A DNA stretch of 64,000 nucleotides from Nitrosomonas sp. (GCF_019752415.1 NZ_JAIEME010000011.1:1-64000), one strand, 5' to 3'; positions 43,988 to 54,344 are shown, counted from the first letter of the stretch. A program made the numbers and translations. The notes: generated by a model from the sequence alone, not told the origin.

Positions 43988-44016
43988 CTTCTGTATAAAA
44001 AATTGAGAGACCGATC

Positions 44017-44442
44017 ATGTTGAAAATTCTGCTACCCGTAGATGGCTCTGAAAACTCCAGCAAAACAGTGACCGATTTCATTCAATTACTGGTTTGGTAC
44101 AAGGAAAAACCGGAATTCCACTTGTTGAATGTGCAGTATCCGCTGGATGGAAATATTTCATCGTTCATTAATCAGGCGGATATTAAGCAATACCATCAGG
44201 AAGAAGCCTTAAAAAGCCTACAGAATACCCGAGATTTGCTTGATCAAGCTGGGATTGCTTACCAGTATCATATTCTTGTCGGCGATCCCGCTGAAATGAT
44301 CGTTCGCTTTGCTACTGAAAAACAGTACGATCAAATCATCATGGGGCCGCGTGGAAAGGGAGGCCTAAGCGGCTTGTTGCTTGGGTCAGTAACCAACAAA
44401 GTAATGCAATTATCAAATATTCCCGTGTTATTGATCAAATAA
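44017..44442 (+). CDS. Universal stress protein UspA family
   Basis: ILLPVDGSENSSKTV; IIMGPRGKGGLSGLLLGSVTNKVMQLSNIPVLLIK. Confidence 0.94.
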   Translation: MLKILLPVDGSENSSKTVTDFIQLLVWYKEKPEFHLLNVQYPLDGNISSFINQADIKQYHQEEALKSLQNTRDLLDQAGIAYQYHILVGDPAEMIVRFATEKQYDQIIMGPRGKGGLSGLLLGSVTNKVMQLSNIPVLLIK

Positions 44443-44462
44443 TGAATTGCTGAGGAAATCTA

Positions 44463-45227
44463 TTGAAACTCAGAGTCTTGGGGTGTGGCGGAGGGATTGG
44501 AGGCGGCGCACAGACCACCGCTATGCTGCTGGATGATGATGTTTTGATTGATGCAGGAACGGGTGTGGGAAGACTGAGTTTCTCAGACCTGATCAAAATT
44601 GATCATATTTTTGTCACCCATGCGCATTTGGATCATGTGGCTTTTATTCCTTTTTTAGTAGATACCGTTGGTTCTATGCGCACCAAACCTCTAATCATCC
44701 ACGCGATACAAGCGACATTGGATGTATTGCAGGCGCATTTGTTTAATTGGCAGATTTGGCCGGATTTTACCAAAATTCCAGATCATAATTTGCCTTACAT
44801 GCGTTACGAAGCTTTATCCCTCGGTCATGCCAGTGATTTGAATGGACGAAAAATCACGCCGCTACCTGCGAATCATGTAGTTCCGGCTGTTGGTTATCAA
44901 TTGGATTCCGGTCGTGGGAGTCTTGTATTTACCGGAGATACAACGACTAATGATGCGCTCTGGACAGCCGTTAATAAAATTGAGAACCTTAAGTATTTAA
45001 TCATTGAATCAGCATTCTGCAATCAGAAAAGGGATATTGCGATCAGGTCTAAACATCTGTGTCCCAGTTTATTGGCGGAAGAATTGGAAAAACTTGAACA
45101 GACTGCGGAAATATTTATTACACACCTGAAGCCCAGTGAAGCAGATGCGATTATGCGCGAAATACAGCAATACATAGGAAGATATAGTCCGCAACGGCTT
45201 GAGAACGATCAATTATTCGAATTCTAG
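44463..45227 (+). CDS. MBL-fold protein, class-II cyclic-nucleotide phosphodiesterase-like
   Basis: THAHLDHVAFIPFLVDTV; LVFTGDTTTND; EITHLKP-type ITHLKPSEAD; TTG start. Confidence 0.82.
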   Translation: MKLRVLGCGGGIGGGAQTTAMLLDDDVLIDAGTGVGRLSFSDLIKIDHIFVTHAHLDHVAFIPFLVDTVGSMRTKPLIIHAIQATLDVLQAHLFNWQIWPDFTKIPDHNLPYMRYEALSLGHASDLNGRKITPLPANHVVPAVGYQLDSGRGSLVFTGDTTTNDALWTAVNKIENLKYLIIESAFCNQKRDIAIRSKHLCPSLLAEELEKLEQTAEIFITHLKPSEADAIMREIQQYIGRYSPQRLENDQLFEF

Positions 45228-45249
45228 GAAGCTCTGGAGAACCGATACC

Positions 45250-47634
45250 ATGAATACAACTGTTACGACACCACTCAAGCAAACGGATGCGACTGATATC
45301 AATAACGAATTGAATTTTGCTAAAAATTTGCAGATGGTCGTCAACAAAATAAACGCTGCCAATGATATCGACGAAATCATGCTGGAAGTTAGCAAGGATA
45401 TCTGTGCATTGTTCAATGCGGATCGATTGACTGTTTATGCGTTGAGCGACGATAAATCTGCTTTTATTTCCCGGGTTAAAACAGGCTTTGATTCTTTCCA
45501 GGACCTGAGATTGCCGGTGGCAGAAAACAGCATTGTTGGTTTTTCGGGTTTGCAGAAGCAAGTCCTCAATATTGAGGATGTTTACAATAAGAGCGAGTTA
45601 AAACAAATCAATCCAACGCTTGTCTTTTCGCATGAGGTTGATAAGCGTACCGGGTATCGAACCAAACAGATGGTGGTGGTGCCGATCCTGAATGCAGATA
45701 ATCAGGAATTGTTGGGCGTAGTCCAGGCCATTAATAACAGGAGTAACCAGCCATTCCCGGTAGCAACTGCTGTTGCAGGTATGATTGAGATCTGTAAGAC
45801 CCTTGCAATTATATTTAAACAGCGTCAGAAGCCTGTTCAGCTACTTAAATCGAAATACGATTATTTGATTTTCGATGCGGTGATTTCTGCTGCCGAATTT
45901 GAGTTGGCGACGCGTTCGGCGCGAAAAAAAGGGTGTGATCTGGAAGATGTGTTGCTCGACGAATTCCAGATTGGTTTGTCGCTCATCGGCAAAGCGCTTT
46001 CTTCATTTTTTTCGGTCCGGTACGAGCCTTTTAAAAAGGATCGGATTCGGCCGATGGATTTGCTTAAAAATTTAAAAAAGGACTATGTCGAGAGTAATTC
46101 CTTGTTGCCGATTGATGAAATTAAAGAAGGGCTGGTGGTTCTCACATTGGATCCTGAGCGGGTTAAGTCACAGCGCATCGCCAACACTATTTTCCCCAAG
46201 CATAAGATTATCTATGCGGTTACCACCAAGCGTGAGTTTAATGCAACGGTTGAACAGTTCTATGGTGGTCAGCAGGGTGAAAGTGATACAGGCGATATTA
46301 ATGAGATGCTGTTTAATCTTGCGGATGAGAATGTTGAAGAAGGGTTCAACGAAATAGAAGAATCTGCAGAAGCTTCCGACAATGAGCTGGTCAAGCTCGT
46401 CAATAAAATCATCATCGATGCCTATAAAATGGGAGTGTCGGATATTCATGTCGAACCTTACACAGGAAAAGAGAAAACCAAAATCCGCTTTCGCAAGGAT
46501 GGCTCATTAATGTCTTATATCGAGGTTCCGGCCAGTTATCGTAATCCGCTGGTGACACGCATTAAGATTATGTGTGATATGGATATTTCCGAGAAGCGCA
46601 GGCCGCAGGATGGCAAGATTAAATTCAGGAAATTTGCGCCATTGGACATTGAATTGCGCGTTGCGACTATTCCTTCAGCGGGCGGACTGGAAGATGTCGT
46701 CATGCGTATACTCGCTACCGGTGAACCGATTCCGCTGGATAAGATGGGGTTTACTGCGCACAATTTGGAGGAGCTGAAAAAAATAATCAGTAAACCGTAT
46801 GGGCTATTTTTTGTGTGTGGCCCAACCGGCTCGGGTAAAACGACCACGTTGCATTCGGTGTTGAAGTACCTCAATCGTACAGAAACCAAAATTTGGACAG
46901 CGGAAGATCCGGTTGAGATCACCCAAAAGGGATTGCGGCAGGTGCAGATCAATGTTAAGGCAGGCTTGACCTTTCCGGTCATCATGCGGTCTTTTCTGCG
47001 TGCCGATCCGGATATCATTATGGTCGGTGAGATGCGCGACAAGGAAACCACCAGTATCGGGATTGAGGCTTCATTAACGGGACATCTGGTTTTGGCGACA
47101 TTGCATACCAATAGCGCGCCGGAATCTGTGACCCGCTTGTTGGATATGGGGATGGATCCGTTTAATTTTGCCGATGCGTTGTTGGGAGTTTTAGCGCAAC
47201 GGCTGGCGAAGCGTCTGTGTCAATGTAAAGAATCGTATGTGGCCAGCGAACATGAAATCAAATCTTTATTAACAGAATATTGTGATGAATTGAATCATAT
47301 TGACCGGTTTAAAGCGAATCCGGAAGCCGCCTACCAAGAAGTTCATGATCAATGGATCAAACAATACGGTGATGACGCGGGGCAGATTATCTTGTGTAAA
47401 CCAGCCGGTTGTGATGACTGTGCCGGTACTGGTTATTCGGGCCGGGTAGGGTTGCATGAACTGATGATTGCCAGTGACGCATTGAAAAAGAATATCCAGG
47501 AACATGCCCGCGTCGCGGAAATGCTAGTGACGGCATTGGATGATGGGATGCGAACGCTGAAGCAAGATGGAATCGAGAAGGTGTTGCAGGGAGTTACCGA
47601 TATGCATCAGGTGCGGGTGGTTTGTATCAAGTAA
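45250..47634 (+). CDS. GspE/PilB-type ATPase with N-terminal GAF domain
   Basis: GAF-like FSHEVDKRTGYRTKQMVVVPI; Walker A GPTGSGKTTTLHSVL; Walker B DIIMVGEMRD; tetracysteine LCQC...CKPAGCDDC. Confidence 0.92.
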   Translation: MNTTVTTPLKQTDATDINNELNFAKNLQMVVNKINAANDIDEIMLEVSKDICALFNADRLTVYALSDDKSAFISRVKTGFDSFQDLRLPVAENSIVGFSGLQKQVLNIEDVYNKSELKQINPTLVFSHEVDKRTGYRTKQMVVVPILNADNQELLGVVQAINNRSNQPFPVATAVAGMIEICKTLAIIFKQRQKPVQLLKSKYDYLIFDAVISAAEFELATRSARKKGCDLEDVLLDEFQIGLSLIGKALSSFFSVRYEPFKKDRIRPMDLLKNLKKDYVESNSLLPIDEIKEGLVVLTLDPERVKSQRIANTIFPKHKIIYAVTTKREFNATVEQFYGGQQGESDTGDINEMLFNLADENVEEGFNEIEESAEASDNELVKLVNKIIIDAYKMGVSDIHVEPYTGKEKTKIRFRKDGSLMSYIEVPASYRNPLVTRIKIMCDMDISEKRRPQDGKIKFRKFAPLDIELRVATIPSAGGLEDVVMRILATGEPIPLDKMGFTAHNLEELKKIISKPYGLFFVCGPTGSGKTTTLHSVLKYLNRTETKIWTAEDPVEITQKGLRQVQINVKAGLTFPVIMRSFLRADPDIIMVGEMRDKETTSIGIEASLTGHLVLATLHTNSAPESVTRLLDMGMDPFNFADALLGVLAQRLAKRLCQCKESYVASEHEIKSLLTEYCDELNHIDRFKANPEAAYQEVHDQWIKQYGDDAGQIILCKPAGCDDCAGTGYSGRVGLHELMIASDALKKNIQEHARVAEMLVTALDDGMRTLKQDGIEKVLQGVTDMHQVRVVCIK

Positions 47635-47682
47635 TTGTTTTCCTTGGTATGTTACTAAAATAGGTTTTGTTGTGGTGTGTGG

Positions 47683-47705
47683 AAAGTGACAAAAATTGTC
47701 ACTTT
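47683..47705. repeat. Perfect inverted repeat AAAGTGACA-aaaat-TGTCACTTT
   Basis: Direct inspection; 9-bp arms, 5-nt spacer. Confidence 0.85.
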
Positions 47706-47812
47706 CTGACGTAATACGCCATATGTGAAGACGACCATCAAGTCTTCGTCGAAATCTTCCTAATGTATTCCGTATCCTTTCCCAATCAGGTGTCATTTCC
47801 AGTTAAGAAAGC

Positions 47813-47840
47813 TTGGAATAATGTACATTGGTTATTCCAA
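47813..47840. repeat. Perfect inverted repeat TTGGAATAA-N10-TTATTCCAA
   Basis: Direct inspection. Confidence 0.8.
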
Positions 47841-47980
47841 TAGGAATGAGCAATCTTTGTTAATCAGCAGTATCGATTGCTTGTTGTGCTTGCGATGATG
47901 AATAACCAGAAATTGCCGGTAAGGAATATTTGACTTGCTTGGATATTGAGAAGCGCTCGGTATTCTGAGCCGGGTGTGGA

Positions 47981-48013
47981 AAAGGCGCAATGCCATTTTG
48001 GTATTGCGCCTTT
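47981..48013 (-). terminator. Terminator-like hairpin downstream of pilin gene
   Basis: AAAGGCGCAAT (47981-47991) / ATTGCGCCTTT (48003-48013), 11-bp stem, TTTT run on minus strand. Confidence 0.75.
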
Positions 48014-48051
48014 CAAGTTAACTATCTAACCTTAGAACTAACTTTAATTTA

Positions 48052-48537
48052 CTAGCAAATAGCACCAGCAGCACGAGTTGAGCAACCGCCACCTCTAACC
48101 CAATTCACTTTGCCATCTGCTCCAAGTGTACCAACAAGCTGAAAGGTGTCTGCTACTGCTATTCCATTAACAGCTCTAGGCGCGAGTGTTAGTGTGGCTA
48201 CAGCACCTGCGACTGCAAGTGTGACTCCGGCCGGATTAAACGGGGAAGTGGCTGCCGCAGTTGCGATACCAGGAATGCCAGCAGTAACTGCTGCAGCATT
48301 GGGTACGCCAGCAGCTACTGCGATTGCTGTAAAAGCACCAGCATTCACACAATCCCCACTCTGTGCGCATACTTCTACTGCGAGTTTATAAGGTGCGGAT
48401 GCTGAACTAACTTCAGTAAACCGAGCTTTTAGAGTATAGTTTTGATAAGCAGGCACCGCTACAGCAGCCAGAATACCAATAATAGCCACAACGATCATTA
48501 ATTCGATAAGTGTAAAACCTTTTTGTGCTTGTTGCAT
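48052..48537 (-). CDS. pilA: Type IV major pilin (PilA-like)
   Basis: Prepilin motif [31 protein letters not shown]-terminal Cys pair. Confidence 0.95.
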   Translation of the reverse strand: MQQAQKGFTLIELMIVVAIIGILAAVAVPAYQNYTLKARFTEVSSASAPYKLAVEVCAQSGDCVNAGAFTAIAVAAGVPNAAAVTAGIPGIATAAATSPFNPAGVTLAVAGAVATLTLAPRAVNGIAVADTFQLVGTLGADGKVNWVRGGGCSTRAAGAIC

Positions 48538-48570
48538 TTGTTATTCTCCTTTAGGTTGAGTCGGGACACA

Positions 48571-48584
48571 CCGCGTGTGCGCGG
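48571..48584 (-). other. Hairpin in the predicted pilA 5' UTR
   Basis: CCGCG/CGCGG with 4-nt loop, between the sigma-54-like site and the start codon. Confidence 0.55.
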
Positions 48585-48594
48585 CTTAGAATAA

Positions 48595-48609
48595 GCATAA
48601 ATCGTGCCA
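48595..48609 (-). promoter_or_regulatory. Candidate sigma-54 (-24/-12) promoter of pilA
   Basis: Minus strand TGGCACGATTTATGC: GG-N10-GC spacing as in the -24/-12 consensus; about 60 nt upstream of pilA ATG. Confidence 0.7.
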
Positions 48610-48747
48610 GATTCTTTGATTACAAGAAAGTTGTAAAGTAATGACGTGCTTATTTTTCAAATGAATTGCGCTTTTTAATGGTGCTTCGAGTGTCAATCCG
48701 TATTTTAAGTTTCATTTTTATTGTACAGTGACCCGGTACAATTCGCA

Positions 48748-51537
48748 TCAATCCCCAAATACTTTCTCCCACAGCGTCAGAACGGCCATGCGATCGTCTT
48801 TCAAATGGCTGCCTTCTACGCGGGTAAATTTCTGCGCTTGCCCATCGATGGGCACACCGCCTGTCATATCCGCATCGCCATTTAATCGCTGGCGGTGCTG
48901 GATGCGCCGGAATTCCCGGTAAGCGGAGCGTACTTGCTCGGCCGTGTCGATGGGGATCAGTCCCAGTTCGCCAGCCAGTTTTAACAGTGCGATATTGCCG
49001 ATATTGCCGGTTAATTGAGGGTATTGGCAGGAATATCCCAGCACCAGATACTGCACAATGAATTCGACATCAATAATGCCGCCGCGGTCGTGTTTGATGT
49101 CAAATAATGGGGTTGGATTGGGGTGAACGTCCAGCATCTTTTCGCGCATTTTTAAAATATCTTGCTTCAATTCGATTAAATTGCGCAATTTGCACAGAAT
49201 TTCTTTGCGCGTGTTTTCGAAAGCTTCTGCCACCTGCAAATCTCCTGCCACAAAGCGTGCCCGGGTTAATGCCTGGTGTTCCCAGACCCAAGCTTGTTCT
49301 CGCTGGTATTGCGCAAAAGCTTCCATCGAACTGACCAGTAAGCCGGTGGCGCCGTTGGGACGCAGGCGCAAATCGGTCTCATACAGTAAGCCTGCTGAGG
49401 TGTGGCGGGTGAGCCAGGCGTTGATGCTTTGTCCAAGCTTGGTGTAGATCTCCGCAGCATCGGGGTGATCGTCTTCATAAAGAAAAATCAAGTCGAGATC
49501 AGAAGCATATCCGAGTTCTTTCCCTCCCAGCTTGCCATAGCCAATAATGGCAAATACAGGCTTTTCGTGATGGCGTTTTTTTAAACCGGACCAGGCCAGA
49601 TCGAGCACTGTATCCAGAATCAGATCGGCCAACGCGGTCAAGTGATCGCTCAGGGTTTCGAGCACTAACGTGCCTTCCAGATCGGTAACCAATAACCGGA
49701 ATACCTGGGCGTGCTGGAAGTGCCGCAGCACATCCATCTGCCATTCGACAACATCATTTTTTGGATTGTTGACATGATTCAACTGATAAATGAGTTCGTT
49801 GTGCAGTGCATTCCAGTCCGGGACGGGGTGTGGCGCGTCATGGCGTAATAATTCATCCAGCAAAATAGGATGTCGTGCCAGATAATCGCTGGCCCATTGG
49901 CTGATGCTGACAAGTTCAGCTACGCGCTGCAGTGTATGGGGATGTTCCAGTAAAAGCGCCAGATAGGATGTTTGCGGGCTAATCTTTTCCAGTAATTGCA
50001 GCATGCGTTCCAGTGTGGCTTCAACCGGTGGATGCTCAGCAACCGCCTCAATCAGTATTGGAACCAGCGTGTTGATTTGTTGCTGACTGGATTCGGAGAG
50101 TTGATGATAGAAAGTGCCTTGATAAAATAATCGTAATCGTTCCGAAATTTTTGCAGGCTCAGTGAATCCCATGGTGCTGAGTTGTGTGGCGGCGGCTTCC
50201 GTTTGCGAGATATCCTGTGTCTCAGCTTGCCACAGATAAGCCAGCATGTCATGAGTGGATGATTTTCTCGGAGTTGCAAAAATCAGCTCAAAATGACGCG
50301 TCACATTCTTGCGGTGGATATCCAACTGTTGCATAAAACTAGCATAATCAGGGAATCCCATAGCGGTTGCTATAAGATGCTCATCGGTTGGATTCAGTGG
50401 GAGTGTCTGTGTCTGTTGATCATCCAGGTACTGGAGGCGATGTTCCAGTTTACGCAGAAAGTGATAAGCATTCGTGAGTTCCGCGACAGCTTGTTGCGGA
50501 AGCTGTTGTTTATTCTGCAAGCGATGTAAAACACTTAATGTGGGTCGAATACACAAATCCACATCGCGGCCCCCCCGGATCAATTGAAAAACCTGCGTAA
50601 TAAATTCTATTTCACGAATTCCCCCGGGTCCCAGTTTGATGTTGTCGTGCATTTCACGACGCTCGACCTCCTTCCGCAATTGCGCATGTAAACGACGCAT
50701 TGATTCGTAAGCGCCAAAGTCCAGATACTTGCGAAATACAAACGGCCTTACAATTTTCTCCGTGAGGGTCGATTCAGCTTCGGTATCCGCGTGACCTGCA
50801 ATTACCCGGCCTTTGATCCAGGCATACCGTTCCCATTCCCGTCCTTGTTTGATGAAATATTCTTCCAGCATAGGAAAGCTGATTGCCAAAGGACTGTTTT
50901 CTCCATGCGGACGCAAGCGCATGTCGACGCGGAATACATAACCATCTACCGTGTAGTCATTGAGACTGGCAATCAGTTTGCGGCCGAGGCGGGCAAAAAA
51001 TTCATGGTTTGAAATGGGTTTGGCGCCATTGGTTTCGCCATCTTCCGGGTAAACGAAGATCAAATCAACATCGGATGATACGTTGAGTTCACCACCGCCC
51101 AGCTTACCCATGGCTACGACCAGCATACGCTGAGGCGCATTGCTTTGTTCTCCGATGGGTAATCCAAAGCGACCGGCTTGCGTTAGCCAGTTTTCATGGT
51201 ACTTAAGCGCAAAATTGATGGTGACTTCAGCGAGCTCAGTCATGCTGGTCATAACTTCGGATAAATCAGCTTGACCGCTGATATCACGTATGGCCAATCG
51301 GAGCATAACTTGCTTGCGTAAATCGCGCAGTACGCGATGTAAAATATCTTCGTTGGTAATCAGTGCGGAATGAGAATTCAGGAACGCCAGCATTTCCTCT
51401 CTTTTGAAAGAAGTTTGAAGCGTTGTTAGCAATACAATTTTTCGTGCAGGTTCGCTGTCGATTATGCGTTGTGCATAACGACTAAAAGGCAATGCGGCGG
51501 TGAGCGTTGCATCCGGTGAGTGCTTGATAGTGTGCAT
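48748..51537 (-). CDS. glnE: Bifunctional glutamine synthetase adenylyltransferase/deadenylase
   Basis: Two nucleotidyltransferase domains: VVAMGKLGGGELNVSSDVDLIFVY and IIGYGKLGGKELGYASDLDLIFLY. Confidence 0.97.
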   Translation of the reverse strand: MHTIKHSPDATLTAALPFSRYAQRIIDSEPARKIVLLTTLQTSFKREEMLAFLNSHSALITNEDILHRVLRDLRKQVMLRLAIRDISGQADLSEVMTSMTELAEVTINFALKYHENWLTQAGRFGLPIGEQSNAPQRMLVVAMGKLGGGELNVSSDVDLIFVYPEDGETNGAKPISNHEFFARLGRKLIASLNDYTVDGYVFRVDMRLRPHGENSPLAISFPMLEEYFIKQGREWERYAWIKGRVIAGHADTEAESTLTEKIVRPFVFRKYLDFGAYESMRRLHAQLRKEVERREMHDNIKLGPGGIREIEFITQVFQLIRGGRDVDLCIRPTLSVLHRLQNKQQLPQQAVAELTNAYHFLRKLEHRLQYLDDQQTQTLPLNPTDEHLIATAMGFPDYASFMQQLDIHRKNVTRHFELIFATPRKSSTHDMLAYLWQAETQDISQTEAAATQLSTMGFTEPAKISERLRLFYQGTFYHQLSESSQQQINTLVPILIEAVAEHPPVEATLERMLQLLEKISPQTSYLALLLEHPHTLQRVAELVSISQWASDYLARHPILLDELLRHDAPHPVPDWNALHNELIYQLNHVNNPKNDVVEWQMDVLRHFQHAQVFRLLVTDLEGTLVLETLSDHLTALADLILDTVLDLAWSGLKKRHHEKPVFAIIGYGKLGGKELGYASDLDLIFLYEDDHPDAAEIYTKLGQSINAWLTRHTSAGLLYETDLRLRPNGATGLLVSSMEAFAQYQREQAWVWEHQALTRARFVAGDLQVAEAFENTRKEILCKLRNLIELKQDILKMREKMLDVHPNPTPLFDIKHDRGGIIDVEFIVQYLVLGYSCQYPQLTGNIGNIALLKLAGELGLIPIDTAEQVRSAYREFRRIQHRQRLNGDADMTGGVPIDGQAQKFTRVEGSHLKDDRMAVLTLWEKVFGD

Positions 51538-51779
51538 AATATTAAGCGATAAATTTTATAGAATAACAAAGCCTATGTTTGCTTATAACCGATAAAGCAT
51601 AAATCAAATTAGAACGTTGTCAGAGTAAATGCTAGAATCCAGTTTAGCAAAGCGCGAATCCTTGATTTTATATGGAATAATTAGAAAAAGCGCTTGATAA
51701 TAACGAGAATTCATAAAGGTTTCAGTCAAAGATCAGTTTTTTCTTGAAATGAAATCCAGAAAATCAGAGCGAATTAAAA

Positions 51780-52640
51780 ATGTTAAACAATATCACTAAA
51801 CAACAACCATTAATTGAAAACGAGAAACGTAAAGGTTTTCGCGTAGCTGCCATTCAAATGGCCTCTGGTCCGAGTGTATCGGCAAATCTGGAAGAAGCGG
51901 CGCGCTTAATAGAAGATGCGGCATATAAAAAAGCAGAACTGATTGTTTTGCCTGAGTATTTCTGTATTATGGGAATGAAGGATACGGATAAATTGACTGT
52001 CCGGGAACAACCTGGCGATGGGCAAATACAGAGGTTTCTCAGCGATACGGCGAAACGCTTGGGTGTATGGTTGGTGGGTGGGTCGGTGCCATTAGCGTCT
52101 CCTGAGACGGATAAGGTTTATAATAGTTGCTTAGTTTATGCAGATAATGGAGAACAGGTTGCACGCTACGACAAAATTCATTTGTTTGGCTTGCAATTGG
52201 GCAATGAGTATTATGCCGAGGAAAAAACCATCAAAGCAGGGAGTCAAGTAGTGACTGTAGACTCTCCCTTTGGCCGTATTGGTTTGTCGATATGCTACGA
52301 TCTGCGGTTTCCGGAGTTGTTCCGCATGATGAATAAAGTTGATATCATCTTGGCACCTGCGGCATTTACTGCGATTACTGGGAAAGCGCATTGGGAAGTG
52401 TTGGTTCGTGCACGTGCGGTTGAGAATATGGCTTATGTGATAGCACCCGGGCAAGGCGGTTACCATGTGAGTGGACGCGAAACGAATGGGGACAGTATGA
52501 TTGTCGATCCCTGGGGTGTTGTGATGGAGCGTTTGCCACGTGGTGCCGGAGCCGTGGTAGCGACAATCGATCCAGAGTATCAGACCAGTTTACGGGCAAA
52601 CTTGCCCGCATTAGATCATCGAATCTTGCAGTACTGTTAA
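51780..52640 (+). CDS. Carbon-nitrogen hydrolase (nitrilase family)
   Basis: RVAAIQMASG; ELIVLPEYF; GLSICYDLRFPELFR; catalytic E-K-C present. Confidence 0.94.
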   Translation: MLNNITKQQPLIENEKRKGFRVAAIQMASGPSVSANLEEAARLIEDAAYKKAELIVLPEYFCIMGMKDTDKLTVREQPGDGQIQRFLSDTAKRLGVWLVGGSVPLASPETDKVYNSCLVYADNGEQVARYDKIHLFGLQLGNEYYAEEKTIKAGSQVVTVDSPFGRIGLSICYDLRFPELFRMMNKVDIILAPAAFTAITGKAHWEVLVRARAVENMAYVIAPGQGGYHVSGRETNGDSMIVDPWGVVMERLPRGAGAVVATIDPEYQTSLRANLPALDHRILQYC

Positions 52641-52868
52641 GCTTCTAAGAATTTAGAAATTAACAGACTCTTTAAGTTGTTGTGTAATCTATTGCAGGAG
52701 TTATTGAACGACTCATTGGATTTTATAACTAAAATGGGTGAGTATAATCATCGTTGGCAGTACTGTGCTGTATCGAAGAATGTTTTTCGAGCGAGTGGCG
52801 CCTGAAGTGATCGTTGATTCGGGTACAGTTTTCTGGATAGGCAGTAAATAAATAAAATAAATCTTCAT

Positions 52869-54344
52869 ATGATGACGACTGAGTGTATGACAGAAACAAA
52901 AGATTTTTATGCAATAGCCGACCGTTGTTTGTTGTCGCCATATGATATCGATGCTGCTCGATTGCAACAGGTGTTGGGTCAAATACTGACGCATCATATT
53001 GACTATGCTGATCTCTACTTTCAATACAGTCGCTCGGAAGGTTGGATGCTGGAAGAAGGCATTGTTAAGTCGGGCAGCTTCAATATCGAACAGGGCGTTG
53101 GTGTTCGCGCTATCAGCGGAGAAAAGACCGGGTTTGCTTATTCCGATGACATCAGTATGCCAGCGCTTGTGTCGGCTGCTCAAGCAACACGGGCGATTGC
53201 TAATCAAGGCGGGACGCACTCAGTACAAGTGGTGAAACGTAATCAAATGGGGCGGCAGACGCAGCTTTATTTACCGGAAGATCCAATAGCAAGTCTTAAG
53301 GATGCAGATAAAGTAGCCTTATTGGAAAGGTTAGAACGCTATACCCGGCAGCTTGATCGGCGAGTTACCCAGGTGATTGCCTCACTCGCCGGTGAATATG
53401 AAGTGGTATTGGTAACACGCAGCGATGGGTTGCTTGCGGCTGATGTCCGGCCGCTGGTTCGATTGTCATTGCAAGTGATTGCTGAAGAAAATGGCCGTCG
53501 TGAGCAAGGTGTGGCCGGCGGTGGCGGGCGCTTCAGCTATGCTTATTTCAACGATGAAATTTTGCGGGATTATGCACAAAAAGCTGTTCATCAGGCTGTG
53601 GTTAATCTGGATGCGCGTCCTGCACCGGCTGGCACCATGACGGTTGTTCTGGGGAGTGGCTGGCCTGGGATATTGCTGCATGAAGCAATTGGTCATGGAC
53701 TGGAAGGAGATTTCAACCGGAAAGGTAGTTCGGCTTTTTCGGGACGCGTGGGCGAACGCGTTGCTGCTCCCGGCGTTACGGTTGTCGACGATGGAACAAT
53801 TCCGCAGAGACGCGGGTCGTTAAATATTGATGACGAAGGTAATCCGACACAATGTACTGTATTGATAGAAGATGGCATACTGAGAGGCTACTTGCAGGAC
53901 AGCCTGAATGCCCGGTTGATGGATTTACCCGTGACCGGGAATGGCCGGCGTGAATCTTTCGCGCATATACCGATGCCACGCATGACCAATACGTATATGC
54001 TGAATGGTGATAAGGATCCTGCGGAAATTATTGCTTCAGTGAAACATGGTTTGTACGCAGCAAATTTTGGCGGCGGACAGGTCGACATTACCAGCGGGAA
54101 ATTTGTTTTCTCGGCAGCAGAAGCTTACATGATTGAAGATGGAAAAATTACCTATCCGGTTAAAGGCGCTACACTGATTGGTAACGGTCCCGATGTATTG
54201 ACACGGGTTTCCATGATTGGGAACGATATGTTGTTGGACCCGGGTGTAGGAACATGTGGTAAAGAAGGACAAAGTGTGCCGGTTGGCGTTGGGCAGCCGA
54301 CATTACGCATCGATGGATTGACTGTGGGTGGTACAGGAATTTGA
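52869..54344 (+). CDS. tldD: Metalloprotease TldD
   Basis: [36 protein letters not shown] (HExxxH). Confidence 0.96.
   Translation: MMTTECMTETKDFYAIADRCLLSPYDIDAARLQQVLGQILTHHIDYADLYFQYSRSEGWMLEEGIVKSGSFNIEQGVGVRAISGEKTGFAYSDDISMPALVSAAQATRAIANQGGTHSVQVVKRNQMGRQTQLYLPEDPIASLKDADKVALLERLERYTRQLDRRVTQVIASLAGEYEVVLVTRSDGLLAADVRPLVRLSLQVIAEENGRREQGVAGGGGRFSYAYFNDEILRDYAQKAVHQAVVNLDARPAPAGTMTVVLGSGWPGILLHEAIGHGLEGDFNRKGSSAFSGRVGERVAAPGVTVVDDGTIPQRRGSLNIDDEGNPTQCTVLIEDGILRGYLQDSLNARLMDLPVTGNGRRESFAHIPMPRMTNTYMLNGDKDPAEIIASVKHGLYAANFGGGQVDITSGKFVFSAAEAYMIEDGKITYPVKGATLIGNGPDVLTRVSMIGNDMLLDPGVGTCGKEGQSVPVGVGQPTLRIDGLTVGGTGI

Noticed and set aside
46536-47111. 191-aa minus-strand ORF
   Set aside because: Lies wholly antisense within the GspE-like ATPase core; explained by codon bias in the sense gene.
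47524-47796. 90-aa minus-strand ORF as an IS remnant
   Set aside because: Mostly antisense to the ATPase end and crosses the inverted repeat; no transposase motif recognised.
48146-48391. 81-aa Ala-rich plus-strand ORF
   Set aside because: Antisense reading of the Ala-rich pilin gene.
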